Source: Camarhynchus parvulus (taxonomy: Eukaryota > Chordata > Aves > Passeriformes > Thraupidae). From it: a DNA stretch of 64,000 nt. A model generated the notes under the pieces. That model searched no databases, was not told the origin of the DNA, and saw only the letters and a program-made list of their open reading frames with translations. The stretch is from NCBI RefSeq assembly GCF_901933205.1, contig NC_044577.1:2553321-2617320 (forward strand). The letters run 5' to 3'. Position 1 is the stretch's first letter. The number at the start of each line of letters is the position of its first letter. Shown piece after piece: positions 49,001 to 60,890 of the stretch. The position numbers and the translations under genes were made by a program.

Positions 49001-50736
49001 GCCACAAATCACCTTAAAGCAAAAGGGTTGGGCTCGACTCAAGATCACGTACCCTGTGGTTTGTACGAAAAAGCAACATCAGTTGGAAGGAATTTCTCTC
49101 AGCTGAAAGTCAGGAAAAACATTTATGCCACACAACCCCTCTGCAGCAGCACAAGGCTAAGCCAGGCCTCGGTGAAGATTCTACATCCCAATCCCTTCAT
49201 GTGTATGCTTGCAATTCCCAGTCAGGCTCTTGCATCCCACACTGACAAAAGTGAACAAAATCTGATGTTGCCAACTTGAAGTCTGAAGCTTCAAACCCCG
49301 CTCCACATTCCATGAGGGAGTCAAGAGGAAACTCAGCTTGCTGCAGCCTGAAGGTCCTTTCATGTGAAGGAATTTCATGTGCAGGTCCTGCTGGCTTTGG
49401 AAAACACCTGGATCTAGACCCAGCTCAAAGCCCTGACTATAAGCAACCCCTGCAAACCCAAAGCTGAGGCCTGGTGGCACTGGTGTGGCATCAGCCTGTT
49501 CTCCTGAGCTGAGAGAACTGGAGTGAGGATCCAAGGCAGCCTGCAGAGTACAGGTTGTCCTTGTGACTGCCATGCCTCACCTTGCACAGCTTCTTCTTGA
49601 GTCTAGCAGTATAAAGGGTTCAAAACCCCTTTATCAAATCAAAAAATAGCTAAAATCACTAGTAATTAAAAAAATTAAAAGAAAGGGGGAATACCATTTC
49701 ACATATTCTTCCACCACTGCATAGACTCTGTTTCCTATTAAAGGCAACTGTGTGTAGTGTTTCCATTAAGATTCTGCTTCCTGTTGTGTAATATGGAATG
49801 TTAAAAATCTCAATATCGCTTCAGAAGTTACTACAAACTCCAGAGAGTTTTCTATTCCCAAGAAATCTCTCCCAGTGGGAAGCTGAAATAGTTCCTGCAG
49901 AATTTACAGCAAATGCCTCAGACCCTATGTAATATTTATGGTGTCCCTCTCATCTTATCCAGGCTGGTTTGCTGCTCTGCTGCTGTGAAAGAAAAGCCTG
50001 TTTCAATGGTTCAGGGCTGTGACATTCACTTTGAAGGATATTGAAGTGGATACGACAGCCACAGGAAATGTTCCAGCCTCACTGAGGTACCTCTGAGAGG
50101 TATTCAGTCAAATGAAAATTCACTAATCCGATTCCCAGGAAAAAAAAATAAAATTAAAAATCACTGTAACTTAATGAAGAAAGAGAAAGAAACATGATAG
50201 ATCTGCATTCATGGTTTGCCAGATCTGGATTCCATGAAAGCCAGGAGAAAAATCCCCATTCACTTTCATGGCAATAGGATTTTGACCCCAAAGGTCTTCC
50301 ATTCAAACAGAATTATGATGCATTTTGAAACCTTGTGAGAATTAGGTGAGAATTGCATTAGAAAGAAATCACTGTGTGCTAGGATATATTTGCATGGCCA
50401 CAACCCACAGATCCCACAGCCCTTCCTATAGAAACATAAATTGGGGCAGCAGAACAAGCCAGGTGGGGTCATCACTGCTTCAGTTCCTAACAAAAGGGCA
50501 GAGGTGCCACCTCCAAACTGCTGCTCCACATATCAAAGTGCCTGGCCTCTGTCCACTGCAGAATAAATGTTTGCTCCAGAGCTGTTCCCACTTTGCTGCC
50601 TGTGGGAGAAATGAATGCACAGTGGCAATAGCTGTGTGCTCTAACCTGCCAGAAGAAGTGGAGATGAAGAAAGATGCTCCTTTGGGTTGAGCTTGGTACA
50701 AGATAGAAATGACAAACAGATGATCAAACTGACAAA
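46089..50736. other. Unique non-coding sequence with A-rich run and a hairpin
   Basis: No gene is seen. An A-rich run lies at 46483-46545 and a run of 15 T at 47261-47275. A perfect 8-base inverted repeat (ATAAAGGG at 49611-49618, CCCTTTAT at 49627-49634) encloses an 8-base loop. GC rises at about 47450-47900 without an identifiable exon. Confidence 0.5.
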
Positions 50737-50970
50737 GAGGAGGTTTAGATGAGAGATTAGCAAGAAATTGTTCCCTGTGAGGGTGGGGAGGGCCTGGCCC
50801 ACAGAAGTTGTGGCTGCCCCTGGATCCCTGGAAGCGTTCCAGGCCAGGTTGGATGAGGCTTGGAGCAGCCTGGGACAGTGGAAGGTGTCCCTGCCCATGG
50901 CAGGGGGTGAGACTGGATAAGCTTTATGGTCCTTTCCAACCCAAACCATTCTGTGATTCTCTGATTCGAT
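50737..50970 (+). mobile_element. CR1 LINE 3' fragment with intact terminus
   Basis: The segment reads AGGAGGTTTAGATGAGAG, AATTGTTCCCTGTGAGGGTG, GGCTGCCCCTGGATCCCTGG, GGCTTGGAGCAGCCTGGGAC, TCCCTGCCCATGGCAGGGGG and CCTTTCCAACCCAAACCATT, ending CTGTGATTCTCTGATTCGATG. The ending is the tandem ATTCTGTG-type octamer that marks a complete CR1 3' end. It is 5'-truncated at about 234 bases. Confidence 0.94.
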
Positions 50971-53554
50971 GTGTGCATACGGACAACTCCTTTAGTGAAT
51001 CTTTTTGCAGTCCTACATCCCAACCTAAACTTCCAGAACTGGAGGTCAGAGCTCAAAGCCCATATTGAAGTCCCTCGACCAGACCATGACTCCCATGTGC
51101 CAGGCACTCAGCAGCTTTCATTCATCCAGAGGGAAGAGGATGGGTACATAGTGCTTGTTAAATACAAGTACTTTCTGAGGAGTTGTGAAGCTGTCACTGC
51201 AGACAGCTCATCCCAGAGGTGCTGGAGGCATCAGTCAAGTTGAAAGTTAGGGAAATGGGATGTGACACCAGGATGAAAGGGATGAAATGAACAAAGAAAG
51301 AGCCAGGGGCTAGAGCTGAGTCCTGGCTGTGCAATGTGCTGGATGGGACATCAGCTCTCCGAGGAGCCTGAGTCATTGCAAGGTGGTCTGAGCAAAGTCC
51401 TGGGAAGCACTGCCAAGATCAACCTGCCCTGCTCTCTGTGGATGAGAGACACAACCCAAGAGAGCAGCCCATGTCTCTTGTTGTCTCCACAAACAGAGAG
51501 GAGATTATGTGGGAAGGAGGAACCTGCATTAGCTGTATCCTGGAGGGCAGATTATAGTTCAGGAGACAAACAGTCCTAGGAGCGAGGAACAGCAGGAGTG
51601 CTAAGCCCGCATGGTCATTTTTAGCCTCCTTTGCATATTCACACGTACACAGGAAGAGAATTCATTGCACCAAATAAACCACAGCCCTGGCTTGGACGTG
51701 GACAAACAGTTCTGGATGACTGGAGGATGATGTTGCAGTGAAAGGAATCAAAATTTTAGCACGATGTCTCAAGAGACATTTAGAGTGGAGAAGATGGGAA
51801 GCCCTTCACCCAGAGAGCACACTGATGGAAGATCCACGGGACAAGAAGAAATAGTAGCTGCTCCATATTGAAAAGCAGAGATGCTGAGGGGAGCAGTAAA
51901 AAGATTAAAGTCGGTATCTGGTTTTATTTAACAACATCATTAATTCCTTGAGAATCAAGAGGAGTGAGTACATTCACATCTGAAATGACTTTGAGACACA
52001 CAGCCAACATCCCTGTCGCACTGAGCACTCAGAAATATGAGGAGGAAACAGTGAAACAAGATTCAGTTCAGGATAGGGAATGCCAGGGAGGGAGAGTGAT
52101 CCAAACTGCAGATATTCTGTGGAAGAAATACAATTTGAGAGCAGGGATTGGGGTGAAGGCTGTCCTCTGAGACATGGATTTATAAAACAGTAAGGCAAGA
52201 CAGCCATAATAAATTGGATGTAGTTGCTGTGTGCATCAGAGAAGGAGCATCTCTGGCAAAGGGATCACTAGTGAGATTACAGGATATTACTGATGAATCC
52301 AAACTTAAATGGAAAAGAAGAAGAAAAGGCAGGCAAGAATAATAGGAATGATTAAGGGATGTGTGCATATAACTTTAAGGCTCATTGAAATAAATTTGGA
52401 AAACTCTTAAGAGAAGAAAAAAATCACCTTTTACTTTAAAAACATTGATAAACCCTCACTAGAGACCAAGTATTTGTTGAGAAAAATGTGTTCAAAAGCT
52501 CAGGATTTCATAAACCTAGCACAAGATGCAGATGAGGGAGAAGTCAACTAATCTTCCTGTGAAATGGCAACAACCACAGTGCAGAGACACATCCACCGAG
52601 GTACTGAAGACAAATATCAAATCCTGCTATCCAAAATGAGTCCCTAGCCAGGATAAATTCCTGTTTTCCTATCCCCTGGGTTTTAAGAGGGAATATGTGA
52701 ATTTACTATTTGGGAGATATGGGGAAAAACTGAATATGAGGAGAAATGGCCTCTCTCTGCATATGAGAGTTACTCCGGGCTTGTTTATATTTTCCTTTCC
52801 TGGGATGATTTGAAATGAGTTTGCTGCTCATGGCTGTCGGCTGCAGTTGGAGCGTGCAGCGAGAAGGAATTGATAAAAATGCCACTTGGGATTTCCATGC
52901 TAAATATCAGAGCACTCCCCTCGTGTTCAGCAGCCTGATTAGCTCAGACAAAGCACTTGAAGAACAGAAGTCTAATGCAGGAAACAAGTCTGTGTGGAAG
53001 GAGGCAAAGACAGGCCTGGTTCACATCACCAGCAAATCCTGCACCCCCAGGAATCCTGGATTTCTCCATGGAAGTGATACCTTAGGTTTGAAGTTTTTCT
53101 GTTCTGTTTTGGTGTGCAGCTTTTAGCTTTATGTTAAGTGTTACCAGGATCTTTCCACAGGGTGGTGAACACAAAACAATCCTATTCTAGCTGGAGACTC
53201 AAGGAAAATCTCTCCAAACTTCAGGCCCAAAAGTGAGAAGAGGAGGGTGGGCAAGCAAGCAAGGAGGATGAAACTTCATAATCTGAAGCTATTAATTGGA
53301 CAGTTAACTCCTGGATGCAAATGGACTAAAACTTATAAAAAATGGGAGATCTTGTGACCAAGCCCTCTTTTGCTTCCATCCTGGAGCCATCCAGGCAGAG
53401 CTGGGCTGGGGTCTGGGCTCTCTGCAGGCAGCACGTGGTTGAGGCTGCTTGGACAACTCGGTGTATCCTATCTTTCCTACACGATGTTAGGGGATTTCTC
53501 GTGGGACTAATGACCTGATTGTTGGCCAGAGAGGGGCTGAATTGAGCACGCATT
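50971..53554. other. Unique non-coding sequence, no gene seen
   Basis: No repeat family is recognised with confidence. The part at about 51720-51870 may be a very old CR1 relic, but I could not align it convincingly. Open frames are all short. Confidence 0.5.
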
Positions 53555-53720
53555 CCTCTCACACCTCATTACCGCCCCGCCAGCCCCGGCTGCCTCTGTT
53601 TGTTTAAGTGCAGCTCCTCAAGTCGGAGGATGCTCGTTAGGAGCCGGCTCCGATAAACACAGCACTTGTGCACTTGCCTAATTTGGTACCTCTGATGAGC
53701 CAGAACTTAATAAATGCAAA
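53555..53720. other. Small CpG-richer segment, candidate conserved element
   Basis: About eight CpG dinucleotides occur within 110 bases (ACCGCCCCGCC, CCCCGGC, GTCGG, CTCGTT, GCCGGCTCCG), well above the local background. The segment also contains TGTTTGTTTAAGTG and GATAAACACA, which resemble forkhead-type sites, and CACTTGTGCACTTG. There is no LTR or CR1 similarity and no open frame worth calling. The regulatory reading is inference only. Confidence 0.33.
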
Positions 53721-54384
53721 CTGCTACCCAAATTACTTAGATTTGTTCAGTCAGTTTCTGTCTTCCTCAGCATATTCTCTGGGCTGATCTCATGACATTC
53801 TCCTTCATGCCAGGGGTTTTTTTTGTCTATCTGAACTTTCTTTTTCCACTAGAAGCCTCCAAGCTGGGCTTCTCTCAGGCACTTTGCATATATTATTTCA
53901 CTGCTCCAGTGGAATGGTTCAAATTATAATTTTCCAGCTGAGATACAAAGACTAATTCATTCAAGATCACCTTTTGTGTGTGTGTGTTTGTGTGTGTGAC
54001 AGTGTGGATTTCTCTGTGGTCCTTGAGGAGATAAAACGCACCCAAAGTCCTCTGGGAAAACTGGGAGCAAGACAGAGAAAGCAAATTGTGAAGCAAAGTC
54101 ATGTGCTGTCAAGTGTATCCCATGCACTCTTTGGGGATGAGCTGATGGTGGGAGAGAGGACAAGAAACCAGACACAGAAAATGCTGATTGACAGATGCAA
54201 ATCTGGGCTGAAACCCTCTGCTGATACTGATCAAATCAAATCCACAGCAGGAGTCCATACCAAGAAACTGGCTGCTAATTTTTGTGGCTCAGCATCCAGC
54301 AGTGAGCACCAGTGTTATGTTGGGGAGCCCAGGAAGGGATGTGCATCCTTCTCCTTGCTCCTGCTCTGAGGAAGGCAGGAGATC
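53721..54384. other. Unique non-coding sequence with short TG run
   Basis: A TG dinucleotide run with one interruption lies at 53974-53998. Nothing else is recognised. Confidence 0.55.
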
Positions 54385-54871
54385 CACCAGGAGCACTGCA
54401 TTCACTTCTGGGCTCCCCAGCAGAGTCCAGAGGAGGTCACAGAAATGATCACAGTGATGGAGCACCTCTGCTATGAGGAAAGGCTGAGGCAATTGGGAAT
54501 ATTCAGCCTGGAAAAGGAAAAGAAGACCTCATTGTGGCCTTTCAGCTCCTGAAGGGGGCCTGTAAGAGAAATGGAGATGGATTTTTAGCAGGGCCTCTTG
54601 CTCTGGGACAAAGGGGGTGGTTCTAAACTGAAGGAGGGTCAGTTTAGATTAGATGTAAGGAAGAAGTTTGTAACAATGAGGGTGCTGAGGCCCTGGCACA
54701 GGTTGCCCAGAGAAGCTGTGGCTGCCCCATCCCTGCAAGTGCCCAAGGTCAGGCTGGCAGAGCTCTCAGCAACCTGATCTAGTGTAAAATGTCCCTGCTC
54801 ACTGCAGGAGGTGGGACTGAATGACCTTTGGAGGTCCCTTCCCACCCAAACTATTCCGGATTTTGTGATCT
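54385..54871 (+). mobile_element. CR1 LINE 3' fragment, about 485 bp
   Basis: The element shows ACTTCTGGGCTCCCCAGC, GATGGAGCACCTCTGCTATG, GAGGAAAGGCTGAGGCAATT, TATTCAGCCTGGAAAAGG, CTCCTGAAGGGGGCCTGTAA, GGGTCAGTTTAGATTAGATG, GTTGCCCAGAGAAGCTGTGG and GGAGGTCCCTTCCCACCC in canonical CR1 order. It lies on the plus strand, is 5'-truncated and has mostly lost the terminal octamer repeats. It belongs to a variant different from the copy at 45.3 kb (GCCCCATCCCTGCAAGTGCC in place of the GGATCCCTGG form). Confidence 0.93.
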
Positions 54872-56396
54872 CTGCTCTGGTGTTTGTGCCAGGGGTGATC
54901 TCACCCCCAGCTCTTGGGAAACCAGGCTTAGGTGTCTCTGATCTTTCCTGGGATGGACACACTGGGCAGGGAGGGCTGGTGACCTGCCATGAGGCCTCTG
55001 GATGCAGCAGAATGCGTCACCATCTGAGTGCCAGCACGCAGGGCTTGCAGCTCCAGGAACTGCTCCATGGCTGTAATCCCAGAGAAGTCATTCAGGGCAA
55101 CTGAGAAACGTGCCAGGTAGATGCCTACAATGAAGATGGAAGTGTTTCTCTTTGACTTAGCCCCACATTGCTGCCCAGCCTGGGAGGACACCAGGGAGAT
55201 CATCCATGAGAGCAGGATTGGCAGACAGAGGAGCAGTGTGGGCAGTGGGATGTCACAGGACAAAGGGAAACACGTGGGAAAGGCTGAATCCAGCTTTATT
55301 TCTACCATTCCATGGCCATAATCCTGATATTTGACAAGTAGCTCAAATTCACTTAGAGTAATCTTATAAAGTAAATAGCTTTGATCCAATGTGTTTAATT
55401 TAAAGCACTTATGTTTTATTTATTCTTTTACTGTGAGGAACAGACTGCACTTTCTTTAATAATGTCTAAGAAACAAAGGTTTCCAATCCCCACACAGAGC
55501 AAAATTCATACCAGCAATACAACTGTGAAAAGTGATTTCCTTGAGCCTGTTTTCATGCAGAAAAAACAATTCCTGTGCCTCAGGAATCAGTGTGGCCATG
55601 TATTGAAATGTAGTGCATCAAATAACTGGATGAATATTTGGAAAATTAGCTCATGAATGATTTGTGAGGTTGAGAAATTGATAAGTGCTCAGTCACAGCA
55701 ACAGTAAAGAGTTGATATGATGATAAAAATCATGGAGAATATATTAAGGGCCTCAGGGGAAAAAAAAAGAAAAAATGAGAAAAAGAAGGAATTAGTTTGC
55801 AAAATATGATTGTTTTTGAAACGTTTGCCTAGCAACAGCCCAACAAATGCCCCAAGTATGGCCGTATTTCATATTCTCACAGCAATACCACATCATGTTT
55901 CAACACAAGCCAGCCCTGAAATCCACCCTGGTGACCTCAGCTGCCCCTGCTCTGGTGCTGGGGCATCTGGCAGCTCCCACCCTTCCCGAGCCGTGGCCGA
56001 TTGCAGCCCCGCTGGCCATGGCAGGGCACAGAGCACATCTGTTTCCTCCATCCTACATTGCAACAACCTATTCCCCACTTTCTGTCGCCTGGCACCACGG
56101 AAGAAAACAACTTGATGTGTCAATTTCCCTGTCTGTGCCCCGGTGGCAGCGGGTGGTGCCCACCTCTGCCCACTCAGCTCGGCCTGACCTCACTTTCCCC
56201 ACACGTCTGAGCTGGAGGAGTCAAAGTCGGGTCAAGTTCTTGTGTTCCAAGCCCAGGTAAAATCTCTTCCTCGCAGAGTTCTGTTCACTTTTCCCATCAT
56301 CTCACTCATGGCTTTGCTTTTCAGAGCAGACTTGAAAATTTGAGTGTAACAGCAGAAACAAATCAGGGAGTTTCAACAAAGTCCAGTGAACTGCTG
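54872..56396. other. Unique non-coding sequence, no gene seen
   Basis: The 153-aa minus-strand frame at about 54.9-55.4 kb begins in unique sequence and has no recognisable domain. A short A-rich purine run lies near 55760-55790. GC and CpG rise slightly at about 55970-56230. Confidence 0.5.
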
Positions 56397-56742
56397 GGAA
56401 AGGAAAGGAAAGGAAAGGAAAGGAAAGGAAAGGAAAGGAAAGGAAAGGAAAGGAAAGGAAAGGAAAGGAAAGGAAAGGAAAGGAAAGAAAGGAAAGGAAA
56501 GGAAAGGAAAGGAAAGGAAAGGAAAGGAAAAGGAAAGGAAAGGAAAGGAAAGGAAAGGAAAGGAAAGGAAAGGAAAGGAAAGGAAAGGAAAGGAAAGGAA
56601 AGGAAAGGAGAAAAAAGGAAAAGAGGAAAAAAGGAAAAGAGGAAAAGAGGAAAAGAGGAAAAGAGGAAAAAAGGAAAAGAGGAAAAAGAGGAAAAGAGGA
56701 AAAGAGGAAAAGAGGAAAAAGGAAAAGAGGAAAAAGGAAAAG
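56397..56742 (+). repeat. (GGAAA)n purine array grading into GAGGAAAA variants
   Basis: This is the largest microsatellite in the window. From 56397 to about 56608 it is almost perfect GGAAA with a one-base deletion near 56487 and a one-base insertion near 56530. From about 56609 to 56742 it becomes a degenerate GAGGAAAA/AAGGAAAA array. All 346 bases are purine on the plus strand. The KGKER-rich and FPFLSF-rich frames over it are artefacts. Confidence 0.97.
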
Positions 56743-58653
56743 TGCCAATCTGTCAGAAATTTAGCCTGTCAAAAATAAGGTTCTGATCCATTTGTGTCCC
56801 TGCTATCCCACAGAGCTCAGATGTAAGTGAGAATAGTTTTCAGCATAAATAGTGGCCATGCTGTGAGGAGCAGAAGTTGTGTACCTGGAGGAAGGCTTGG
56901 GCTGGCACACGGCCCTCCTAGCTCTGAGCCTGCTGTTGCCAGAGTTACACCACTATTTTCAAAAAGGGGGTGGATTTAGGTGCTCCTGTCACTCAGCAAT
57001 GGTATTTGTCCCTAAAGATGAGCTCAGGCTCCTGGATTGCCTGTGAAGCCCTGTCCTCAGAGGCAGCTGGGAGACCCTGGTGCAGTGGAGGCATTACCTC
57101 AGGAGAACAGAGCTCCTGCTGCAACTCTGAGTTCCGAGTCAGCTGTGATCCAGAAGCCTCCATCCAGACACACCTCTCCTGTCTACTCTCTTGTCTCCTT
57201 GGCCAGCAGAGCAGCAGGTCTCATGGCAGGGACAGCACAGCCTCACCACCCCAGAAAGGGACAGGAGCACATTCTGTCTCCTGCCAGTGTGGCTCTGGAG
57301 AGGAGACCTCTGCCAGAGGGATGAGGCAAACAGCCGGGCAGGTACAGCTTTAATCAGGTCTCCTTGTGAGGCAAAAGGCCTTCATTTCATCACCTGTGTC
57401 ACTTTGCAGTTTGGGCAGGCTTTGAGCACGGGGTGGGCAGCAAACTCAAGGCAGCTGCAGGTACCTGCTGAGCCTGGCAGCTCTCTGTGCTCAGTGCTGC
57501 ACCTGAGTGTGTGCTCCAGCTGGAGATCCTGTGCCAGGATAAATTTTGTCCCCAGCAGGAGGGCCAGTCAGTGCAGTTAGATCAGCTAACCCTTAAAACA
57601 CAGACAAAGCCCAGCCCAAGGCCACCCAGGAGCAATTTTGAAGTGAGAGCAGTTCAGCAGCTGTCCTTGGGCGGCTGCAATCTGCTTTTATGAGCCCACT
57701 TGCAGGAAGCAGGGACTGCACATCATCACCTCTGTTTTCCAGGTCCAGGTCCTGCAGGCCTGGATTTCATGGTAACTGGAACCAGATCTTTGTTGTTCCA
57801 TTTGTATTGATTTAACACAATAATTTTTCTGTTACAATTACCCAGACTATATGAGGTAGAATTTATCCTGACATCCTGCTTGTATGTACATCAGATCCCA
57901 AACAATTCCTATCACAGTGTAACATTTACCAACATGGAGCTCACCCAGCAGCATTTTTAGAACATTTCTGAGATAGAAAAATGACTTTACATGGGATCAC
58001 CTTGTTCTGCATCACACTGCCATCAGATTTTACCTGGTTCTGGGACCCTGAGAGCTGGAATCACAGTTTTCACATCCCTATCACAAATTGGATGCAGAGG
58101 GATCAGTGCATCAATGGCTCATCAGCTGCTGCCTGCAAGGCACACTGAGGCCCAGAGAGGAAAGCATGGCAGTGACAAGTGTTATTTATTAATCTCTGAC
58201 TTAATAACCCTTTATTTTGCAGCACATCTCTGACTTTGGTCATCACACCCTTCCCACCTCCCCATTCCAAACCACAGAGGGTTGCAATACAGAATACATC
58301 TGTTTCCTGTTTCAGAAATTGCAATTACACATTTACAACCAGCACCCTCAACTGAGATACAGAGGCAAGCAGTTGTATTTACAAGTAATGCGTGCTCCTG
58401 AACCTATCAGGCTCCTTTGCATTGCACTGCCTGATGAAAATGCAGAATAGAGAAATAGAGGAGAAAGAACATTCCTGTTATTTGGAGAGGTTTGCACCAT
58501 CCTCTTTTTCTCTTACTGCTATTAAAATTAAAATTAAATAGGTGTTTGGGATAATCTGCTATATTTAACAGAAATAAGTGATTGACATGACACACAGGGA
58601 GAAAAGACAACTATTTAAATTGGTAATAAATGTTTCTTACTATTGAATCAGGA
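56743..58653. other. Unique non-coding sequence, no gene seen
   Basis: GC is raised at about 57040-57700, giving open frames of up to 129 codons with no recognisable domain. No repeat family is recognised up to the LTR at 58654. Confidence 0.5.
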
Positions 58654-59063
58654 TGACCCCTGTGGCAGGGAAGAATGATGAGGAGGACTCCATCTTATCA
58701 GAAGGCTAATTAATTACTTTATTATACTATATTAGTCTATATTATATTACCCTATATTACATTACATCTAAACTGAATCTGACAAGTACTCAACTCTCCA
58801 CACAACTGCCCAGAATCTCATGACTGTCAGCCCACAGTCCTGACACACACACACACTTGGCCCTGACAGGCCAAGGAAACAGAACACCATCACTTTTGGG
58901 TAAACAATCTCCATATTGCATTCTACTTTTGCACAAACACAGGCACAGCAAATGAGATAAGAATTGTTTTTTCTTTCTCTGAGGTTCAGAGAATGCGAAA
59001 CCCAGAAATATTCTTGGGAAGAATTGTGCCTTGCTTTCGTCTGTGAAGAGAAATGTGGTGACA
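58654..59063 (-). mobile_element. Solo endogenous retrovirus LTR, minus strand
   Basis: Read on the minus strand the element runs TGTCACCACATTTCTC ... CCACAGGGGTCA (TG...CA, 410 bases). AATAAA lies at 58718-58723, about 65 bases from the 3' end, preceded by a TATAG/TATAAT-rich stretch. The segment GATAAGATGGAGTCCTCCTC next to its 3' end is one I associate with a frequent passerine LTR type, from general familiarity and not from a search. No retroviral gene adjoins it. The 98-aa minus frame lies inside the LTR. Flanks (TCAGGA, CCTTAC) show no clear target-site duplication. Confidence 0.8.
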
Positions 59064-59075
59064 CCTTACTAAGAT

Positions 59076-59119
59076 ATTATTATTACTACTACTACTACTA
59101 TTATTATTATTATTATTAC
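59076..59119 (+). repeat. (ATT)n/(ACT)n trinucleotide microsatellite
   Basis: About 44 bases of TAT/ACT/ATT triplets lie 12 bases beyond the LTR edge. The centre is ACT and both ends are ATT, so the array has a symmetric composition. Confidence 0.9.
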
Positions 59120-60724
59120 TAGTCATGAGAACCTGCAGGCCAAGTAAGGGTATGTGCTGCCTTCACTACTTCACTGAAGCAAGGCCAGTGGGTAAACCCT
59201 GGCCAAAAGAAATCAGTGGTTAGAAGACCCCTGTGCCTTGGCTACAGGCTCCATCACACAAGTACAGGTTCTGTGCAGTGCAGCTCCTCAGGCCCCTCAG
59301 ATGCTCTGGGACAAAGCCTGGCCAGGCCACAATTTAGGCTTTCCATCGCCTGCTGACATGCTGGATGCAGACTGGAAGCTCGGCCTCCTGCCATTGTGGT
59401 AGGCAGTGAGGCTGAGGGAATTGCATCCCTTTGACCACTCCTCTCCCTCTGCCTCCTCAACTTAAACAGCTTGAGACTGATGGGCCCAGCCCTGTGCTCA
59501 GGGATAAACACTGGTGAAAGTATTTGCAGACATAGGACCATAATCTAGAGGCCAACGTTGATCCCAGATATCATTTTGTTTATGAGTGTCAGTCCTGGGG
59601 AATGACTGAAATCCCGAGGGAAAGGCCTGTGTTTCAAGATGCTTGCAACATCTTATCCCCCAGCCTGACTCAAGTCTGACTTGCCAGAGCAATCAGCATC
59701 TACAACAGAGCTAAAATCACATGCTGGTGTAGGATGGATACGTTTTGCAAGCAGAGTTGGGAGGTGGAAACATGCAGACCTGCAAACATGCTGGCACTTT
59801 GCAGGATGAGAATTTGCAAATGCTTTGGCCAACTCTACATTCATCCACAGGCTGAAAGCTTGTGTGGACTGGCTGTGTAAGGAAAGAGAAAACAGAAAAC
59901 AGAAAGACTCCTGCACAGGCCTGCTGCTGCTTGAGCAAGGGAATCACCTGTCTCCTTGGCTCATTACTTGGCACATTCCCTTCTCCTTGCTGGTGAACCA
60001 AATGCAAATATCTTGATTACTTATGAGCTCCATGGTGTGTCAATCAGCTCTCTGCTACCAGCTCTTCTCTCTCCAGTTCTTTCTTTGAGGTCCTGAGTGC
60101 AAAATAATGTCTTCCAAAAGAGTTGCTGCTGCCCAAATGTGGAATAGGAGCCAAACCTTTGAACCTCAGGTGCACACAGTATATATACACCCCGCTTTTC
60201 ATGCAGTGATACTATTTATAAATAATATAAGCTATGACACCTTTTAGCTTGGAAAACAGTGGTCTGGATTTTCAGGTTGGCTTAAACCTCAGCACACACA
60301 TCAACCCAATGGCCAGCACACACAGCTTCCTGCCAGGGTCTGATCTCTTTAATTAGAGGGAATTTTAGCAGGCACTTCCCAGCCTCAGAGTCGCAGTGCT
60401 GCAACACTGACAAACCCATCAAGAGAATGGGCAGTTGGAGGGATTCCTCAATTGCAGGAGCTCACCTGTTTCTCCTGGGCCAGCAGCAGAGTTTGGGAGC
60501 TCCAAAGCCAGCTTGGTGTGTTCACAGGGAGATCTGCAGCTCACACAATTTGTTGATGTTTCCCAGGCAGCTTTGCAGCTGTGACAGGGCTAAGGAGAGG
60601 CCCCTGGAGACCCAACTCCCCTACAAACAACACTGGTATCTGCAGTGGCTCTTTCCCTTTGGGAAAGCTCAAGGCTTGGATGGGTGCACTGTTCTCTGAG
60701 GAAAAACCTGTCTGGATGACTGAG
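59120..60724. other. Unique non-coding sequence, no gene seen
   Basis: No repeat or exon is recognised. TATATATAC at 60180-60188 is isolated and not accompanied by other promoter signals I can identify. Confidence 0.5.
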
Positions 60725-60890
60725 CCCAGAGAGTTACACCCAGCTGGTGGCTGCTCAGCAGGCCTCAGTATTGGGGCAGTTCTGTTTAATACCTTTACTG
60801 ACAAAAAAACCCACATGAGAGGATTGAGGGCACCCTTGGTAAGTCTGAACCAGGCTGGGCAGGAATGTTGATCTGCTGGAGGGTAGGAGC
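60725..60890 (+). mobile_element. CR1 LINE internal fragment (reverse-transcriptase end)
   Basis: The order CCCAGAGAGTTACACCCAGC, GCCTCAGTATTGGGGCAGTT, CTGTTTAATACCTTTACTGAC, GATTGAGGGCACCCTTGGTAA and CTGGAGGGTAGGAG matches the CR1 region encoding the late part of the reverse transcriptase, where functional copies read roughly Gly-Pro-Val-Leu-Phe-Asn followed by a short acidic loop. The frame is broken by a deletion around 60805 and cannot make protein. Unlike the other copies, this one lacks the CR1 3' end, so it is a fragment of a longer, disrupted insertion. Confidence 0.72.

Noticed and set aside
51720..51870. Possible ancient CR1 relic
   Set aside because: I could not align enough successive CR1 landmarks to support it.
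56302..56786. 148-codon open frames on both strands with KGKER or FPFLSF repeats
   Set aside because: They are direct translations of the GGAAA pentamer, which is open in several frames because 5-base units contain no stop codon.
60180..60188. TATATATAC as a promoter
   Set aside because: It is an isolated AT-rich word with no CpG enrichment, initiator or downstream open frame.
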